Positions 52,483 through 61,554 of a stretch of DNA of 64,000 nucleotides are shown piece by piece. How positions within the stretch are numbered: position 1 is the first letter of the stretch; the number at the start of each line of letters is the position of its first letter. Origin of the DNA: Imperialibacter sp963977595 (lineage in GTDB: Bacteria; Bacteroidota; Bacteroidia; Cytophagales; Cyclobacteriaceae); contig NZ_CP180355.1 in assembly GCF_048007035.1 (NCBI RefSeq), positions 4,154,001 through 4,218,000 of the forward strand. Reading direction: 5' to 3'. The notes under the pieces are model-generated. The model saw nothing but the letters and a program-made list of their open reading frames with translations. It was not told where the DNA came from and made no database searches. A program made the position numbers and the translations under genes.

Positions 52483-55221
52483 TTAGTATTTCAGTACGAT
52501 TGACGGATCCACTGGCCACCTTCCAAAGGACTTGCCATAAACAGCCACACCACCTTCGCCTTCTGTTCTTATTTCTACTGTTATTTTTCCGGTAGTGGCG
52601 GCATCTTTTAGCATTCTCTTTGAAACTGGTACTTTAGTCAGGTAGCCATAAGAGCCTGCCTCTCGCAGCTTTTTGTCTTGTAGCTGGTGGTGCCAGCTCA
52701 AGATTCCTTTGTGGTCGGCTGGGTCGTCGGCTAGGGTCGTCGTTTGCACCTTGGTGCCGTTGACCCAAATAGAGACGGTAGATGGAAACATCGTTTCGTC
52801 AGTCATTGGGTAAGAGTTGGGGTTGCTGCTTGGTTCGGCCCTTGCTCCCAGCATGTAGTCCTTGTTGGTGTCGAATTGCTCCCGGTCTTTGGCAAACAAC
52901 TCCTTGGCAGAAATCTCTACCAGAAAGTAAGCTTCTTTTGCTTTTGCTGTCTCCGTACCGCTTAGGTCAAAAGTATATTCGAAGCTGCCTTTACCAGCGC
53001 CGTTCACCTTTAGTCCATCCAGTACATTCCACTGTTTTTTACTCCAGTCAGCTTTGGTGAAAGAAGCCGGAGCAACACTGATCACCTCTGTTTTTGCCAC
53101 CTTGTCGCTTCCCGTTATTTCGAAGGCTGTAAAATTGCGGTGCACCACTTTGCCACTCATGTCTTCCAGTCTCAACTTGAGGATAGACAAGCCAGCTGTT
53201 GAAGGCATTGTCACTTCTATTGGGGCAGGTGCGGATTGAATATATGGCTTGTAGTCTACCAATTGACTGCCTTGTTTGATGGATGACGTTTCGCCGAGGT
53301 AGTTGGTGTGGGTCAGCTCGTACACGATTTTTAGCTGGCTACCCATTTCCTGGGCGCTCATGGACGATAAGTAGAGCGGCACGCTGACTGTTTCTCCACC
53401 TTTTACCGTTTTGCTTATTTCATTTCCGGTAGAAAGATAAACCAGGGAATGAAAGTCGTTGGTGGTCATTCCTTCAACGATGTCGCCCAGCCCCGTTTTC
53501 TTTTCCGTCCTGTCGAAACGCCAATATCCGTTCCATTCGTTAATCACATCATGGTGTTCAGTATACAACCAGCCCGACATGAAGGGGTATTTGCGGAAGG
53601 TGTTCATCATGCGGTGGTAGTCCCATGTCCAGTCCACATCGCCGGTGCTACCATCGTAGCCCCACACATTGCCGCACTCCGAGTTTAAATTGGGCTGATT
53701 GCCTTGCGTGAAACCGTCTTCAAAGTCGTAAGTGCTGCCCAGATAGGTATTTTTCTCCAGATTGGCCATAAAAGCCTCCCATTCCCATCCGGGAAGATAG
53801 CTGTGCCAGGAGTTGATATCCGTTTCTGTATGGCCTGCGCCGCAGCAGATGGAGTTGTCTTCTACCAACCGACTTCCATCCAGCGACTTGGTCAGGTAAT
53901 ACATGGAGGCCACCCAGTTTTGTGTTCTGGGCAGGTACTTGTTCTCCTTTTTGCCATCGACCTCCACAGCGGTTCTCAAGCCCCATGTTTCGTTGAAAAC
54001 AATCCATGAAAAAATCGCTGGGTGGTTGTAGTCTCTCTTGATCATTTCCCGAAGGGTAAACTCTGCTTCGGCTTGCATTTTCTCTTCTGGCTCGCCCCAG
54101 CTATTAGGCAAATCAGCCATGACCAGCAGGCCCAGCTTGTCGGCCCAGTACAATTTACGGGGCACTTCAGCCTTGATATGAACACGGATGCCGTTCAGTC
54201 CTATCGACTTGCTGCGTTCAATTTCTTCCCGCATAAACTGATCGGAAGGGAACGTGTAGAAACCATCAGGATGATAAGACTGATCCAAAGTAAGCTGAAC
54301 GTAGATAGGGTTGTTGTTCAGTGCGATATAGGGATAGTCAGTGCCCGGAAGGTTCACTACGGAGATCTTGCGCATGCCGAAGTAGGTGCCAACCTTGTCG
54401 TCGCCCAGCGTTGCTTCGGCGGTGTAAAGGAAGGGATCCTCAAGGCTCCAAAGGTGAGCGTTTGGAATATTGATACTGAAACGTACTTTGTTCTTTCCTT
54501 TTGTGATAGTGGCTTCTTGTGAGATCGGCGTCGGTGCACCTTTAATTACCACGTTTACTTTGATGTCCTCTGCTGCGTCATCTGGCAAATAGGCCGTAAC
54601 GTCCACTTTGTTGTTGTCGATGTCGGGGGTGAAATGAACGGCTTCCAGGTAGTTATTTCCTCTGGCCTCCAGATAAACGGTTTGCCATAGACCTCTGGCA
54701 TTGCCGTAACCTTGCTTGCCATACAAAGTAAAATCTCTGCGAACGTCATCTACCCGAATGACCAATTTTTGAGTTTGGCCATATTTCACAAATGGAGTAA
54801 GATCAAACGAAAAAGGTGTGTAGCCGCCCTGATGACTACCCAGCTTTTGCCCATCTAGCCAAACAGTGGTTTCCCAGTCGGAGGCGCCTACGGTCACGAA
54901 AGCTTTTTTACCCTTCCAGCTTGGGTCAACGGTGATCTCTCTTTTGTACCAGGCGATGTCAGCCTCATCCTTTACACCAGAAAGGGTGGAACCCCACGGA
55001 AACGGTACCAGGATTGCTTTGTCGAAGCTGGTATTTCCGGCGTTCCAGTTTGCGCTTAAGCCTTCATCGTCAGCATCAAATCTAAATTCCCAAATTCCGT
55101 TGAGGTTTTTCCAATCAGCTCTTTCGAATTCAGGCCTAGGATGCTCTGGAAGCGGAATCATCTGTGGGAAAGCAGCCAGCGAGATAAAAATGCCGAGGCT
55201 GGCAAGAAGTAAGGATTTCAT
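52483..55221 (-). CDS. Secreted glycoside hydrolase family 2 enzyme
   Basis: A 912-residue GH2 enzyme with a Sec signal (MKSLLLASLGIFISLAAFPQ). The N-terminal sugar-binding domain (HPRPEFERADWKNLNGIWEF, KGKKAFVTVGASDWETTVWLDG) is followed by Ig-like domain(s) and a TIM barrel with the general acid E411 (SWIVFNETWG) and nucleophile E515 (NSECGNVWG). About 300 further residues form a C-terminal beta-rich part. Members cleave beta-galactosides, glucuronides or mannosides. Which linkage cannot be read from the sequence. No SusCD pair is near. First gene of the ade/lipid-kinase operon. Confidence 0.92.
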   Translation of the reverse strand: MKSLLLASLGIFISLAAFPQMIPLPEHPRPEFERADWKNLNGIWEFRFDADDEGLSANWNAGNTSFDKAILVPFPWGSTLSGVKDEADIAWYKREITVDPSWKGKKAFVTVGASDWETTVWLDGQKLGSHQGGYTPFSFDLTPFVKYGQTQKLVIRVDDVRRDFTLYGKQGYGNARGLWQTVYLEARGNNYLEAVHFTPDIDNNKVDVTAYLPDDAAEDIKVNVVIKGAPTPISQEATITKGKNKVRFSINIPNAHLWSLEDPFLYTAEATLGDDKVGTYFGMRKISVVNLPGTDYPYIALNNNPIYVQLTLDQSYHPDGFYTFPSDQFMREEIERSKSIGLNGIRVHIKAEVPRKLYWADKLGLLVMADLPNSWGEPEEKMQAEAEFTLREMIKRDYNHPAIFSWIVFNETWGLRTAVEVDGKKENKYLPRTQNWVASMYYLTKSLDGSRLVEDNSICCGAGHTETDINSWHSYLPGWEWEAFMANLEKNTYLGSTYDFEDGFTQGNQPNLNSECGNVWGYDGSTGDVDWTWDYHRMMNTFRKYPFMSGWLYTEHHDVINEWNGYWRFDRTEKKTGLGDIVEGMTTNDFHSLVYLSTGNEISKTVKGGETVSVPLYLSSMSAQEMGSQLKIVYELTHTNYLGETSSIKQGSQLVDYKPYIQSAPAPIEVTMPSTAGLSILKLRLEDMSGKVVHRNFTAFEITGSDKVAKTEVISVAPASFTKADWSKKQWNVLDGLKVNGAGKGSFEYTFDLSGTETAKAKEAYFLVEISAKELFAKDREQFDTNKDYMLGARAEPSSNPNSYPMTDETMFPSTVSIWVNGTKVQTTTLADDPADHKGILSWHHQLQDKKLREAGSYGYLTKVPVSKRMLKDAATTGKITVEIRTEGEGGVAVYGKSFGRWPVDPSIVLKY

Positions 55222-55341
55222 AAACGAGTAGGTAAAGTGTTAAATCCTAAAACTATGTTTTCAAGCGCCCTTTTACAAGTAGAAATTGGACTGTAGCTCG
55301 GAGAATTTATAGACAGTCAAGGATAATGTCGGGCAACATAA

Positions 55342-55378
55342 CGTTAGTCTACAGAGGCTGTAAGGGTATCGTCTAACG
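55342..55378. promoter_or_regulatory. Nested inverted repeats between GH2 and lrp genes
   Basis: CGTTAG (55342-55347) pairs with CTAACG (55373-55378), enclosing TACAG (55350-55354), AGG, CTGTA (55358-55362). It is placed in the divergent gap and may be an operator, perhaps for the Lrp-type regulator. Confidence 0.35.
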
Positions 55379-55460
55379 AATATAGTTAATTATAATTTGT
55401 ATTTTTTATATAGAATAGCTGTTAATAGTATAAAATGAACATATAAAGTAAAGATAAATG

Positions 55461-55468
55461 TAGCTTTG
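55461..55468 (+). promoter_or_regulatory. -7 promoter element upstream of the lrp gene
   Basis: TAGCTTTG fits TAnnTTTG exactly, 16 bases before the start codon. The region upstream is very AT-rich with no clear -33 TTTG. Confidence 0.5.
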
Positions 55469-55483
55469 TAACGAACTATAGCA

Positions 55484-55930
55484 ATGGACAACACGGATTT
55501 AAGAATACTGGATGAGCTGGCTGCCAATTCCAGGGTAACAGGCGCTGAAATAGCCAGGAAGATTCACTTGTCGCTGCCGGCTGTGACGGAGCGCCTTAGG
55601 AAGCTGGATAAGTCGGGGGTGATCGAACAGTATACGATCAGGTTCAGTAGAGAGCGGTTGGGCCTCAAGCTGCTTGCTTTTGTGCAGGTGTGGCTGGAGC
55701 ATGCTGGTGCCTCGGCGGCAAAAGAATTCCTAATAAGCTTACCGCAGGTGTTGGAGTGCCATCATATTGCCGGGGACTATGACTTGCTCTTAAAGGTGCT
55801 GGTGAAAGATACGGGGGAGCTGGAGGAACTACTTTCCAACCGGATCAAAGGGAGCCCGGCTGTGACGAGAACAAGCACAACCATTGTGATGAGTACTTAT
55901 AAAGAAGACATCAACATCAGATCAAAATAG
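55484..55930 (+). CDS. Lrp/AsnC-family transcriptional regulator
   Basis: A 148-residue regulator. Its N-terminal helix-turn-helix (about 1-60: DLRILDELAANSRVTGAEIARKI, SLPAVTERLRKLDKSGVI) is followed by the RAM ligand-binding domain (about 65-142: HIAGDYDLLLKVLVKD, SSxx-like TRTSTTIVMST). Family members sense amino acids or related small molecules and form octamers. It is divergent from the GH2 operon and two bases upstream of a small unknown gene, so it may control one or both. Confidence 0.9.
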   Translation: MDNTDLRILDELAANSRVTGAEIARKIHLSLPAVTERLRKLDKSGVIEQYTIRFSRERLGLKLLAFVQVWLEHAGASAAKEFLISLPQVLECHHIAGDYDLLLKVLVKDTGELEELLSNRIKGSPAVTRTSTTIVMSTYKEDINIRSK

Positions 55931-55932
55931 AG

Positions 55933-56391
55933 ATGGGTAGCAAAGAGGCTGAACAACTGGTAAAAGGATTTGAAGAAGGCACCTGGCCTTCATCGGGGTG
56001 GACACACTTTGCTCATTTTGTAATGGCGTTGTGGTATACTTACCACCATCCGATAGCGGAAGCAAGAAAACTCATCAAGGAAGGCATCAAAAAATACAAC
56101 GAAGCTGTTGGCGGCAAAAACACCGAGGACTCCGGCTATCATGAAACCATCACCGAACTCTATATCCAAATCATTATAGGCTATCTGTCAAGCCTTACCG
56201 GCGAGTACGACTTCGATGTTTTGTTGTCGAACCTGGAAGCACAGCCCTTCATTCAAAAGGATTTTCCTTTTAGGTTTTATACTAAAAAGTTGTTGATGAG
56301 CAGGGAGGCGAGGGTAGGATGGGTGGAACCTGATGTAAGACCCATCACCTTATTTGACACTGAAGGCAAAATATTGAACGCTGCCTCCTAA
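55933..56391 (+). CDS. Hypothetical small cytoplasmic protein
   Basis: A 152-residue protein with no signal or membrane segment. Mostly helical: WTHFAHFVMALWYTYHHP and KLIKEGIKKYNEAVG are good amphipathic helices and the C-terminus reads REARVGWVEPDV. The HF.HF.MALWY..HH pattern near the N-terminus contains several His and could bind metal or haem, but I do not recognise a family with confidence. It starts two bases after the lrp stop, which indicates coupling, and ends at a terminator hairpin. Confidence 0.7.
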   Translation: MGSKEAEQLVKGFEEGTWPSSGWTHFAHFVMALWYTYHHPIAEARKLIKEGIKKYNEAVGGKNTEDSGYHETITELYIQIIIGYLSSLTGEYDFDVLLSNLEAQPFIQKDFPFRFYTKKLLMSREARVGWVEPDVRPITLFDTEGKILNAAS

Positions 56392-56394
56392 AGC

Positions 56395-56433
56395 AAAAGC
56401 CCCAGCAGAAGTTAGTTTCTGCCGGGGCCTTTT
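56395..56433. terminator. Bidirectional terminator between convergent genes
   Basis: 56395-56410 pairs with 56417-56433 with a one-base bulge and one mismatch around a six-base loop. AAAA on the left and TTTT on the right let it act for both the plus-strand lrp unit and the minus-strand gene that ends at 56456. Confidence 0.78.
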
Positions 56434-56455
56434 AGAATTAAAACTTAGAGAAGGC

Positions 56456-59400
56456 CTACTTCAAATTCGCCAGAAACTCCACCACATCTCTAATCTCTCT
56501 CTTGGTCATGATGCCGCCCATGGGAGGCATGCTGGATGGGGAGTTTTTGCGTTCGCTTATTCTTGCTGTGGGAATGTGAAGTGGTTCTGCTTCTGAAGTT
56601 TTCAGCACCAATTCTTTGTCGGTTTCCTCCATCAAAATGCCAGACACTTTTTGTCCGTCTTTCAACGTCAGAGAAACAGAGCCAAACCCTGGTGCCAGTC
56701 TTGCACCAGGCTCGATCAGTGCCTGGAGTAGCTGCTCTCTTGTGAGCTTACTGCCTATTCCGCCAAGTTGAGGGCCCACGGTAGTGCCCTCTCCTCTGAT
56801 CACGTGGCAGCGGGTACATTGTGCGGCTGGGTGGGTGTAGAATGTTCTACCACCCAAGCGAGCATCGCCACCGTAAAGCGTTTCCTGAAAGGCAGCAACG
56901 GTATTCGTATCGTCAGACTTGAGTGGGACAAGCTTGGAGGCCAGCGCCGCTGAACCATTTGCCTCGGATGCCTCTATGAGATCAAGCGTCAGGCTCTTGT
57001 CCAGTTTCTTGCTGGTAAGCTGATCGATAAGCCCTGACAAGATAGCCTCACTCTTTTCAGGGGACATTTTACCAAGCACTGTCAACATTTCTTGTTGTTC
57101 TTTTAGAGAACCTTTGGCGAAAATAGGAGTGACAATGCCAGGTAGATTTTCAACGGAAATCTCCATTCCACTCAAAAGGCTTAGAGCCGTAGTTCTTACC
57201 TCGCCTTCTTTATCGTTCATGCCTTTCTTCACGAGTCCTTCCATGTCGCTGTAATTAAGCTTGCCCAGGCTGGTGAGCATTGCCGCCCTTACTTCGGGAA
57301 GTGGGTGGTTTGTCATCATCGTGGCTAGTTGGTCATTAAAGTCAGGTACTTGTAATTCTGCCAGCATATTGGCAGCGGCCATCACCACGGCACTATTGGA
57401 GCTCTGAAGAAACTTAGCAGCATTCGCTTTCGCTTTTGCCTGAGCAAGTGCAGCGTCTCTTTTGATTTCACCACGGTAGCGGCCGTCTACCCTGTCCATC
57501 ACCGATGGATTGGCCCAGGTGCCCAGCGTGGCAAGTGCTTCTGCTTTTAGTTCCGGCGCCACGCCATCTCTGAGTGCAAAGGCAATGACCATATCAAGCT
57601 CTTTATCTCCACCCACTCTCAAAGCCGCATTGATAGCCCTTCTAAGCAAAGGCTCTGAGGTGAATCTGGTTTCAGTAAGTACGCTTGCCAAAGCTGGCAA
57701 AGCTGGTTCTATCGACCAATCATCGTTGATGGCTCGTGCTGCTTCTGTTACGATATACTCATCCTGATCTTTGAGAAAGGCAGCTACCTTTTCGCTACCA
57801 AGTCTTCTCAACACCAATACAGCAGCAATGCGCAAAGACCTGCTTGAGCTGCTTGCCAACGCTACCACTGGCTCTTGTTTGCCAATGCGGCTGAGAGCGA
57901 GTACGCCTGCGTGTCTGATGTAAATATCTTCATCGTTGTTAGCCTCTATCATTTTGATAAGGTCGGGAATAGCCTGTTCGTACTTGATTCTGCCCAGCGC
58001 CTCAGCGGCATAGAACCTCGCTCTTGGATAGTCATTGCTCAAAAGTTTTACAAGCTGAGGCGCAGCTTCGGTGTACTTCACATCTCCAAGCATTTTTGCA
58101 GCCTGAGCCACTATTTCAGGATCGCTGTCGCCAAGCAACCCAACAATCGGCGCTGCATGGTCGAGGCGTTGTCTTCCCAGTTGACCCAGCCCCCAAATAC
58201 CATGAACTCTGGCAAGTTGGTTGTCGGTTTGGTCAATGGCCTTTTTAAATATTTGTGCGCCTTTTTTACCACGGTTCACGAGCTCAAACTGTGCCTTTTG
58301 GCGAATGCGCATATCGGCATGAGAAAGCAAGCTGTACAACTTGTCTTCGCTTTGACTTTCGTAATCCAGCACCATCAGTTCTTTGGTTTCTTTACGGGCG
58401 GCTGCCAGGTCATTCTTGTCGCTGGTCACATCTATTTTCCAAACTCTGCCATAGTTCTTTGTATCCCAGCCATTGATCCAGTCGGCGGCATAGAGCGCAC
58501 CATCAGGGCCAAAGCGGATACCAGTAGGAAGGATGCCCAAAGCCAGTTTCTTCTCCTGCTCCAGCTCGAAGGTTGCTCCTTTAGGCTTCAGGGTAAACGA
58601 CCAGATAGGAGACCTGCTTGGGTTGCCAACAAACTCCACAAGGAAGAAATGGTTTTTCCAGGCTGAGCCAAGTGCCGTGCCGGGGTTATATACCATTCCA
58701 GTTGGTCCGTTGTGATAGTTCATGATGGGCGGGATGATATACGCAGCCTGACCTTCCCAGCGTGGTTGGAATAGTCTTTCATCCATCCATACATGGTACT
58801 TATTGTTGCGGGGGTCGGTGTATTTTCCATACTGCCAGTTGGCTCTCCAACCAGCGTCGTGTCCCTCTACTATGTGAACAAGCCTTTCGCTTTCACCACG
58901 GTGGTCGCCGTCGTTGTCAGAGCTGATGATGTTGCCATAGGCATCGAAAACAAATTCATGCGTGTTGCGAAGTCCGGCAGCAAATACCTCAAAGTTAGTC
59001 CCGTCAGGATCCGACCTTACTATCACACCCTGGTTAGGATATTTGTAAGTACTTTCGTCTTTGGCGGTCAAGTTGGCGCCAATGTCACCAATGCCCCAGT
59101 AAATACGACCATCGGGCCCTTCAATGGCACCCGACATTCCGTGCCCACCGAAGCCGATATGCACAGCAAACCCTGTTGCAATCGACTCTTTTTTATCTAG
59201 CACTTCATCCCCGTTAGTGTCTTGAAGCCTCCACATATCTGGGCCAACACCCACAAAAACGTCGTTTTTCCTCACCAGTAGTGCTCCGGCTACGTCAGTT
59301 ATTTCGTCATGAAAATCGCTGAGAATCCGCTTGGATACATCGGCAATGCCGTCACCATTTTCGTCGGTAATTTTCCAAACCTCTTCTTCCTCCACAGCAA

Positions 59401-59857
59401 GGTCTTTCCAGTCATGGACGCCGTCATTGTTCAGGTCGGGCAGGTATTCATTTCTGGCACTGTTTTCTGGTGCGAATTCCATATGTAAAAAGGCCCGGCG
59501 TTCCTCTGCGGTTTGCAATGCGATGGAGCGGGTCATCCAGTCCTGGTGGCCACGAATATCGAATTCAGAGTGCTTCTGACGGTTGGTTCGGGTCAGGTAC
59601 ACATTGCCCTCGTCATCTATCGACATGGCAATGGGGTCAGGTGCCAGCGAGTCGGACGCCCAAAGGCTCATGGTAATGCCATCGTACAGCTCAAGGGAAG
59701 TATTCTCACGTACTTCCTTGGCCCGATTATAAGCAGTGGCCTGGTCTTCTTTTATCGTCAGTGGAGTTTCTTTAGGCAGCTCTTCGGTACAGCCGACGAG
59801 TAGCAAGGTCAGAAAAAAAGCAGGCCACAACCTGCGGGTGTTCAGTAGGAATGTCAT
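56456..59857 (-). CDS. Large lipoprotein: dehydrogenase-like propeller, HEAT-like repeats, cytochrome c
   Basis: An 1133-residue lipoprotein (signal ends LLLVGC, C23). The N-terminal part, to about 480, is a six-bladed propeller of the sorbosone-dehydrogenase/PQQ-glucose-dehydrogenase-like kind (DEGNVYLTRTNR, GHGMSGAIEGPDGRIYWG, GLRNTHEFVFDAYGN, GPDGALYAADWING). Then come about 450 residues of HEAT-like repeats (LLGDSDPEIVAQAAKMLGDV, YPRARFYAAEALGRI). The C-terminus is a cytochrome c domain with CTRCH (C1014, C1017, H1018). Such proteins are thought to oxidise a sugar or other alcohol outside the cell. It lies upstream of sugar-acid genes but on the opposite strand. Confidence 0.87.
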   Translation of the reverse strand: MTFLLNTRRLWPAFFLTLLLVGCTEELPKETPLTIKEDQATAYNRAKEVRENTSLELYDGITMSLWASDSLAPDPIAMSIDDEGNVYLTRTNRQKHSEFDIRGHQDWMTRSIALQTAEERRAFLHMEFAPENSARNEYLPDLNNDGVHDWKDLAVEEEEVWKITDENGDGIADVSKRILSDFHDEITDVAGALLVRKNDVFVGVGPDMWRLQDTNGDEVLDKKESIATGFAVHIGFGGHGMSGAIEGPDGRIYWGIGDIGANLTAKDESTYKYPNQGVIVRSDPDGTNFEVFAAGLRNTHEFVFDAYGNIISSDNDGDHRGESERLVHIVEGHDAGWRANWQYGKYTDPRNNKYHVWMDERLFQPRWEGQAAYIIPPIMNYHNGPTGMVYNPGTALGSAWKNHFFLVEFVGNPSRSPIWSFTLKPKGATFELEQEKKLALGILPTGIRFGPDGALYAADWINGWDTKNYGRVWKIDVTSDKNDLAAARKETKELMVLDYESQSEDKLYSLLSHADMRIRQKAQFELVNRGKKGAQIFKKAIDQTDNQLARVHGIWGLGQLGRQRLDHAAPIVGLLGDSDPEIVAQAAKMLGDVKYTEAAPQLVKLLSNDYPRARFYAAEALGRIKYEQAIPDLIKMIEANNDEDIYIRHAGVLALSRIGKQEPVVALASSSSRSLRIAAVLVLRRLGSEKVAAFLKDQDEYIVTEAARAINDDWSIEPALPALASVLTETRFTSEPLLRRAINAALRVGGDKELDMVIAFALRDGVAPELKAEALATLGTWANPSVMDRVDGRYRGEIKRDAALAQAKAKANAAKFLQSSNSAVVMAAANMLAELQVPDFNDQLATMMTNHPLPEVRAAMLTSLGKLNYSDMEGLVKKGMNDKEGEVRTTALSLLSGMEISVENLPGIVTPIFAKGSLKEQQEMLTVLGKMSPEKSEAILSGLIDQLTSKKLDKSLTLDLIEASEANGSAALASKLVPLKSDDTNTVAAFQETLYGGDARLGGRTFYTHPAAQCTRCHVIRGEGTTVGPQLGGIGSKLTREQLLQALIEPGARLAPGFGSVSLTLKDGQKVSGILMEETDKELVLKTSEAEPLHIPTARISERKNSPSSMPPMGGIMTKREIRDVVEFLANLK

Positions 59858-60111
59858 ATTAAACAGGAGTATATATTTGAAAGTATAAGTTTATATTATT
59901 TTAGACGAGGAAGCCAGTAGTTTGCCTTAAACGGCAGGAAAATTTCCCAGCGGCGTCAGATAACTTCCTTTTTTTGGCTGGGAGTGACCGAATACCGTTC
60001 AGCCTGACAATCAGGGTAGATACATAATTTTTGTATTGACTTTTGTGAACCTGTCCTATAAAAAGGAGATATTAAGCTACGCATTTAAATGGAGCGCTTA
60101 AACTACCTGCT

Positions 60112-61554
60112 TTGAACATTCAATATTTTACAGAAGATCCTCTGTTTATTTTAGCTATCGGAATCCTTGTTGTTTTCATCAGCATTATAGGATTCAGGCT
60201 CCATGCGTTTCTGGCGCTACTGCTCGGTGCCTTTGTTGTAGCTCTCATCACTCCCGAATCAGCAGTTCTTCTTTATCAAATGGGCAAAGGTGCCTCCGAG
60301 GCTTCGGCTCAAAGGCTTGCCACCCAAGGTGAAGGGATTCGCATCGCTACCGAATTCGGGAATACCTGTGGAAAAATCGGGATTCTGATCGCTATGGCTT
60401 CCATCATTGGTAAGACCATGCTGGGAAGTGGGGCTGCTGAGAAAATTGTGCGATCCACACTGAAAATCACGGGCGACAAATATGCGCCCATGACATTTCT
60501 GGGAAGCAGTTTTTTCATTGGTATTCCTGTGTTCTTTGATACTGTTTTTTATCTAATGGTGCCGCTGGCTAAAGCCATGGCGATGCGGGTGGGAAAAAAT
60601 TATGGACTGCTGATCTTGTGCATCGCTGCGGGGGCAGCCATGGCCAACTCATTAGTCCCACCGACGCCGGGCCCACTATTTTTAGTCACCGAAATGAACA
60701 TACCCATTGGCATGATGATGATGGGAGGCTTCCTTGTTGGGCTGGTGACCATCAGCGCCGGTTACCTTTATGCCGTTTGGGCCAATCGCAAGTGGCCAAT
60801 TCCGTTGCGGGATGCTGTGGATGCTCCGCTGGATGAGATCAAGACACTGTCTGAGAAAGACGAGCGGGAGCTTCCTGCGTTGTGGTTTTCCTTGCTGCCG
60901 ATATTTATTCCTATTGTGTTGATAAGCGTAAATGCCCTGATCGGCTCTTTTGCTGAGGTGAGTGAAACGTCATCGTTCACTGGGGTGCTGGACTTTGTCG
61001 GAGAAAAAAATGTTGCTTTGTCCCTTGGAGCTCTTTCTTCCATTTGGCTGCTGGCTGTGCAGAAAAAAGGGGACAAAAAAGGACTAACTGCCTCAGTTCA
61101 AACCGCCTTGATGAGTGCTGGCGTGATCATCCTTATTACCTCAGCCGGTGGCGCTTTCGGAGGTATGTTGCAACAAACGGGCATTAGTCTGCGACTTGCC
61201 GAGCTCACAAAGGACTACCAAATGGCGTTGATACCGCTGGCCTTTTTTATAACCGCTATTGTTAGAACGGCCCAGGGGTCGGCGACAGTAGCGATGATTA
61301 CTGCCTCGGGCATACTGGCAGGAATGGCAAATACAGGCACACTTGAATACCACCAACTGTACCTGGGGCTGGCCATTGCCTGCGGCTCGAAACTTATTCC
61401 CTGGATGAACGACAGTGGATTCTGGATTGTGTGTAAAATGAGTAACCTTACCGAGCAGGAGGCACTCAAAACTTTCTCGCCTTTACTTACCATTATGGGG
61501 CTGGTGGGATTGGTGGTCATCCTTATTGCCGCCAGCATTTTCCCTCTTATATGA
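60112..61554 (+). CDS. GntP-family gluconate/sugar-acid permease
   Basis: A proton symporter of the gluconate permease family with about 12 membrane helices in 480 residues, the usual range being about 440-480. Conserved blocks are GKIGILIAMASIIGKTMLGSGAAEKI, FIGIPVFFDTVFYLMVPLA (about 134-152) and VPPTPGPLFLV, then ITSAGGAFGGMLQQTGI and GSATVAMITASGI near the end. The start is a TTG at 60112, since the nearest ATG is out of frame. It overlaps the next gene by four bases (ATGA), which ties it to sugar-acid dehydration. Confidence 0.9.
   Translation: MNIQYFTEDPLFILAIGILVVFISIIGFRLHAFLALLLGAFVVALITPESAVLLYQMGKGASEASAQRLATQGEGIRIATEFGNTCGKIGILIAMASIIGKTMLGSGAAEKIVRSTLKITGDKYAPMTFLGSSFFIGIPVFFDTVFYLMVPLAKAMAMRVGKNYGLLILCIAAGAAMANSLVPPTPGPLFLVTEMNIPIGMMMMGGFLVGLVTISAGYLYAVWANRKWPIPLRDAVDAPLDEIKTLSEKDERELPALWFSLLPIFIPIVLISVNALIGSFAEVSETSSFTGVLDFVGEKNVALSLGALSSIWLLAVQKKGDKKGLTASVQTALMSAGVIILITSAGGAFGGMLQQTGISLRLAELTKDYQMALIPLAFFITAIVRTAQGSATVAMITASGILAGMANTGTLEYHQLYLGLAIACGSKLIPWMNDSGFWIVCKMSNLTEQEALKTFSPLLTIMGLVGLVVILIAASIFPLI

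Noticed and set aside
59940..60000. CCCAGC...GCTGGG pairing as a terminator or riboswitch
   Set aside because: A seven-base stem with a loop of over twenty bases and no T-run. Likely chance.
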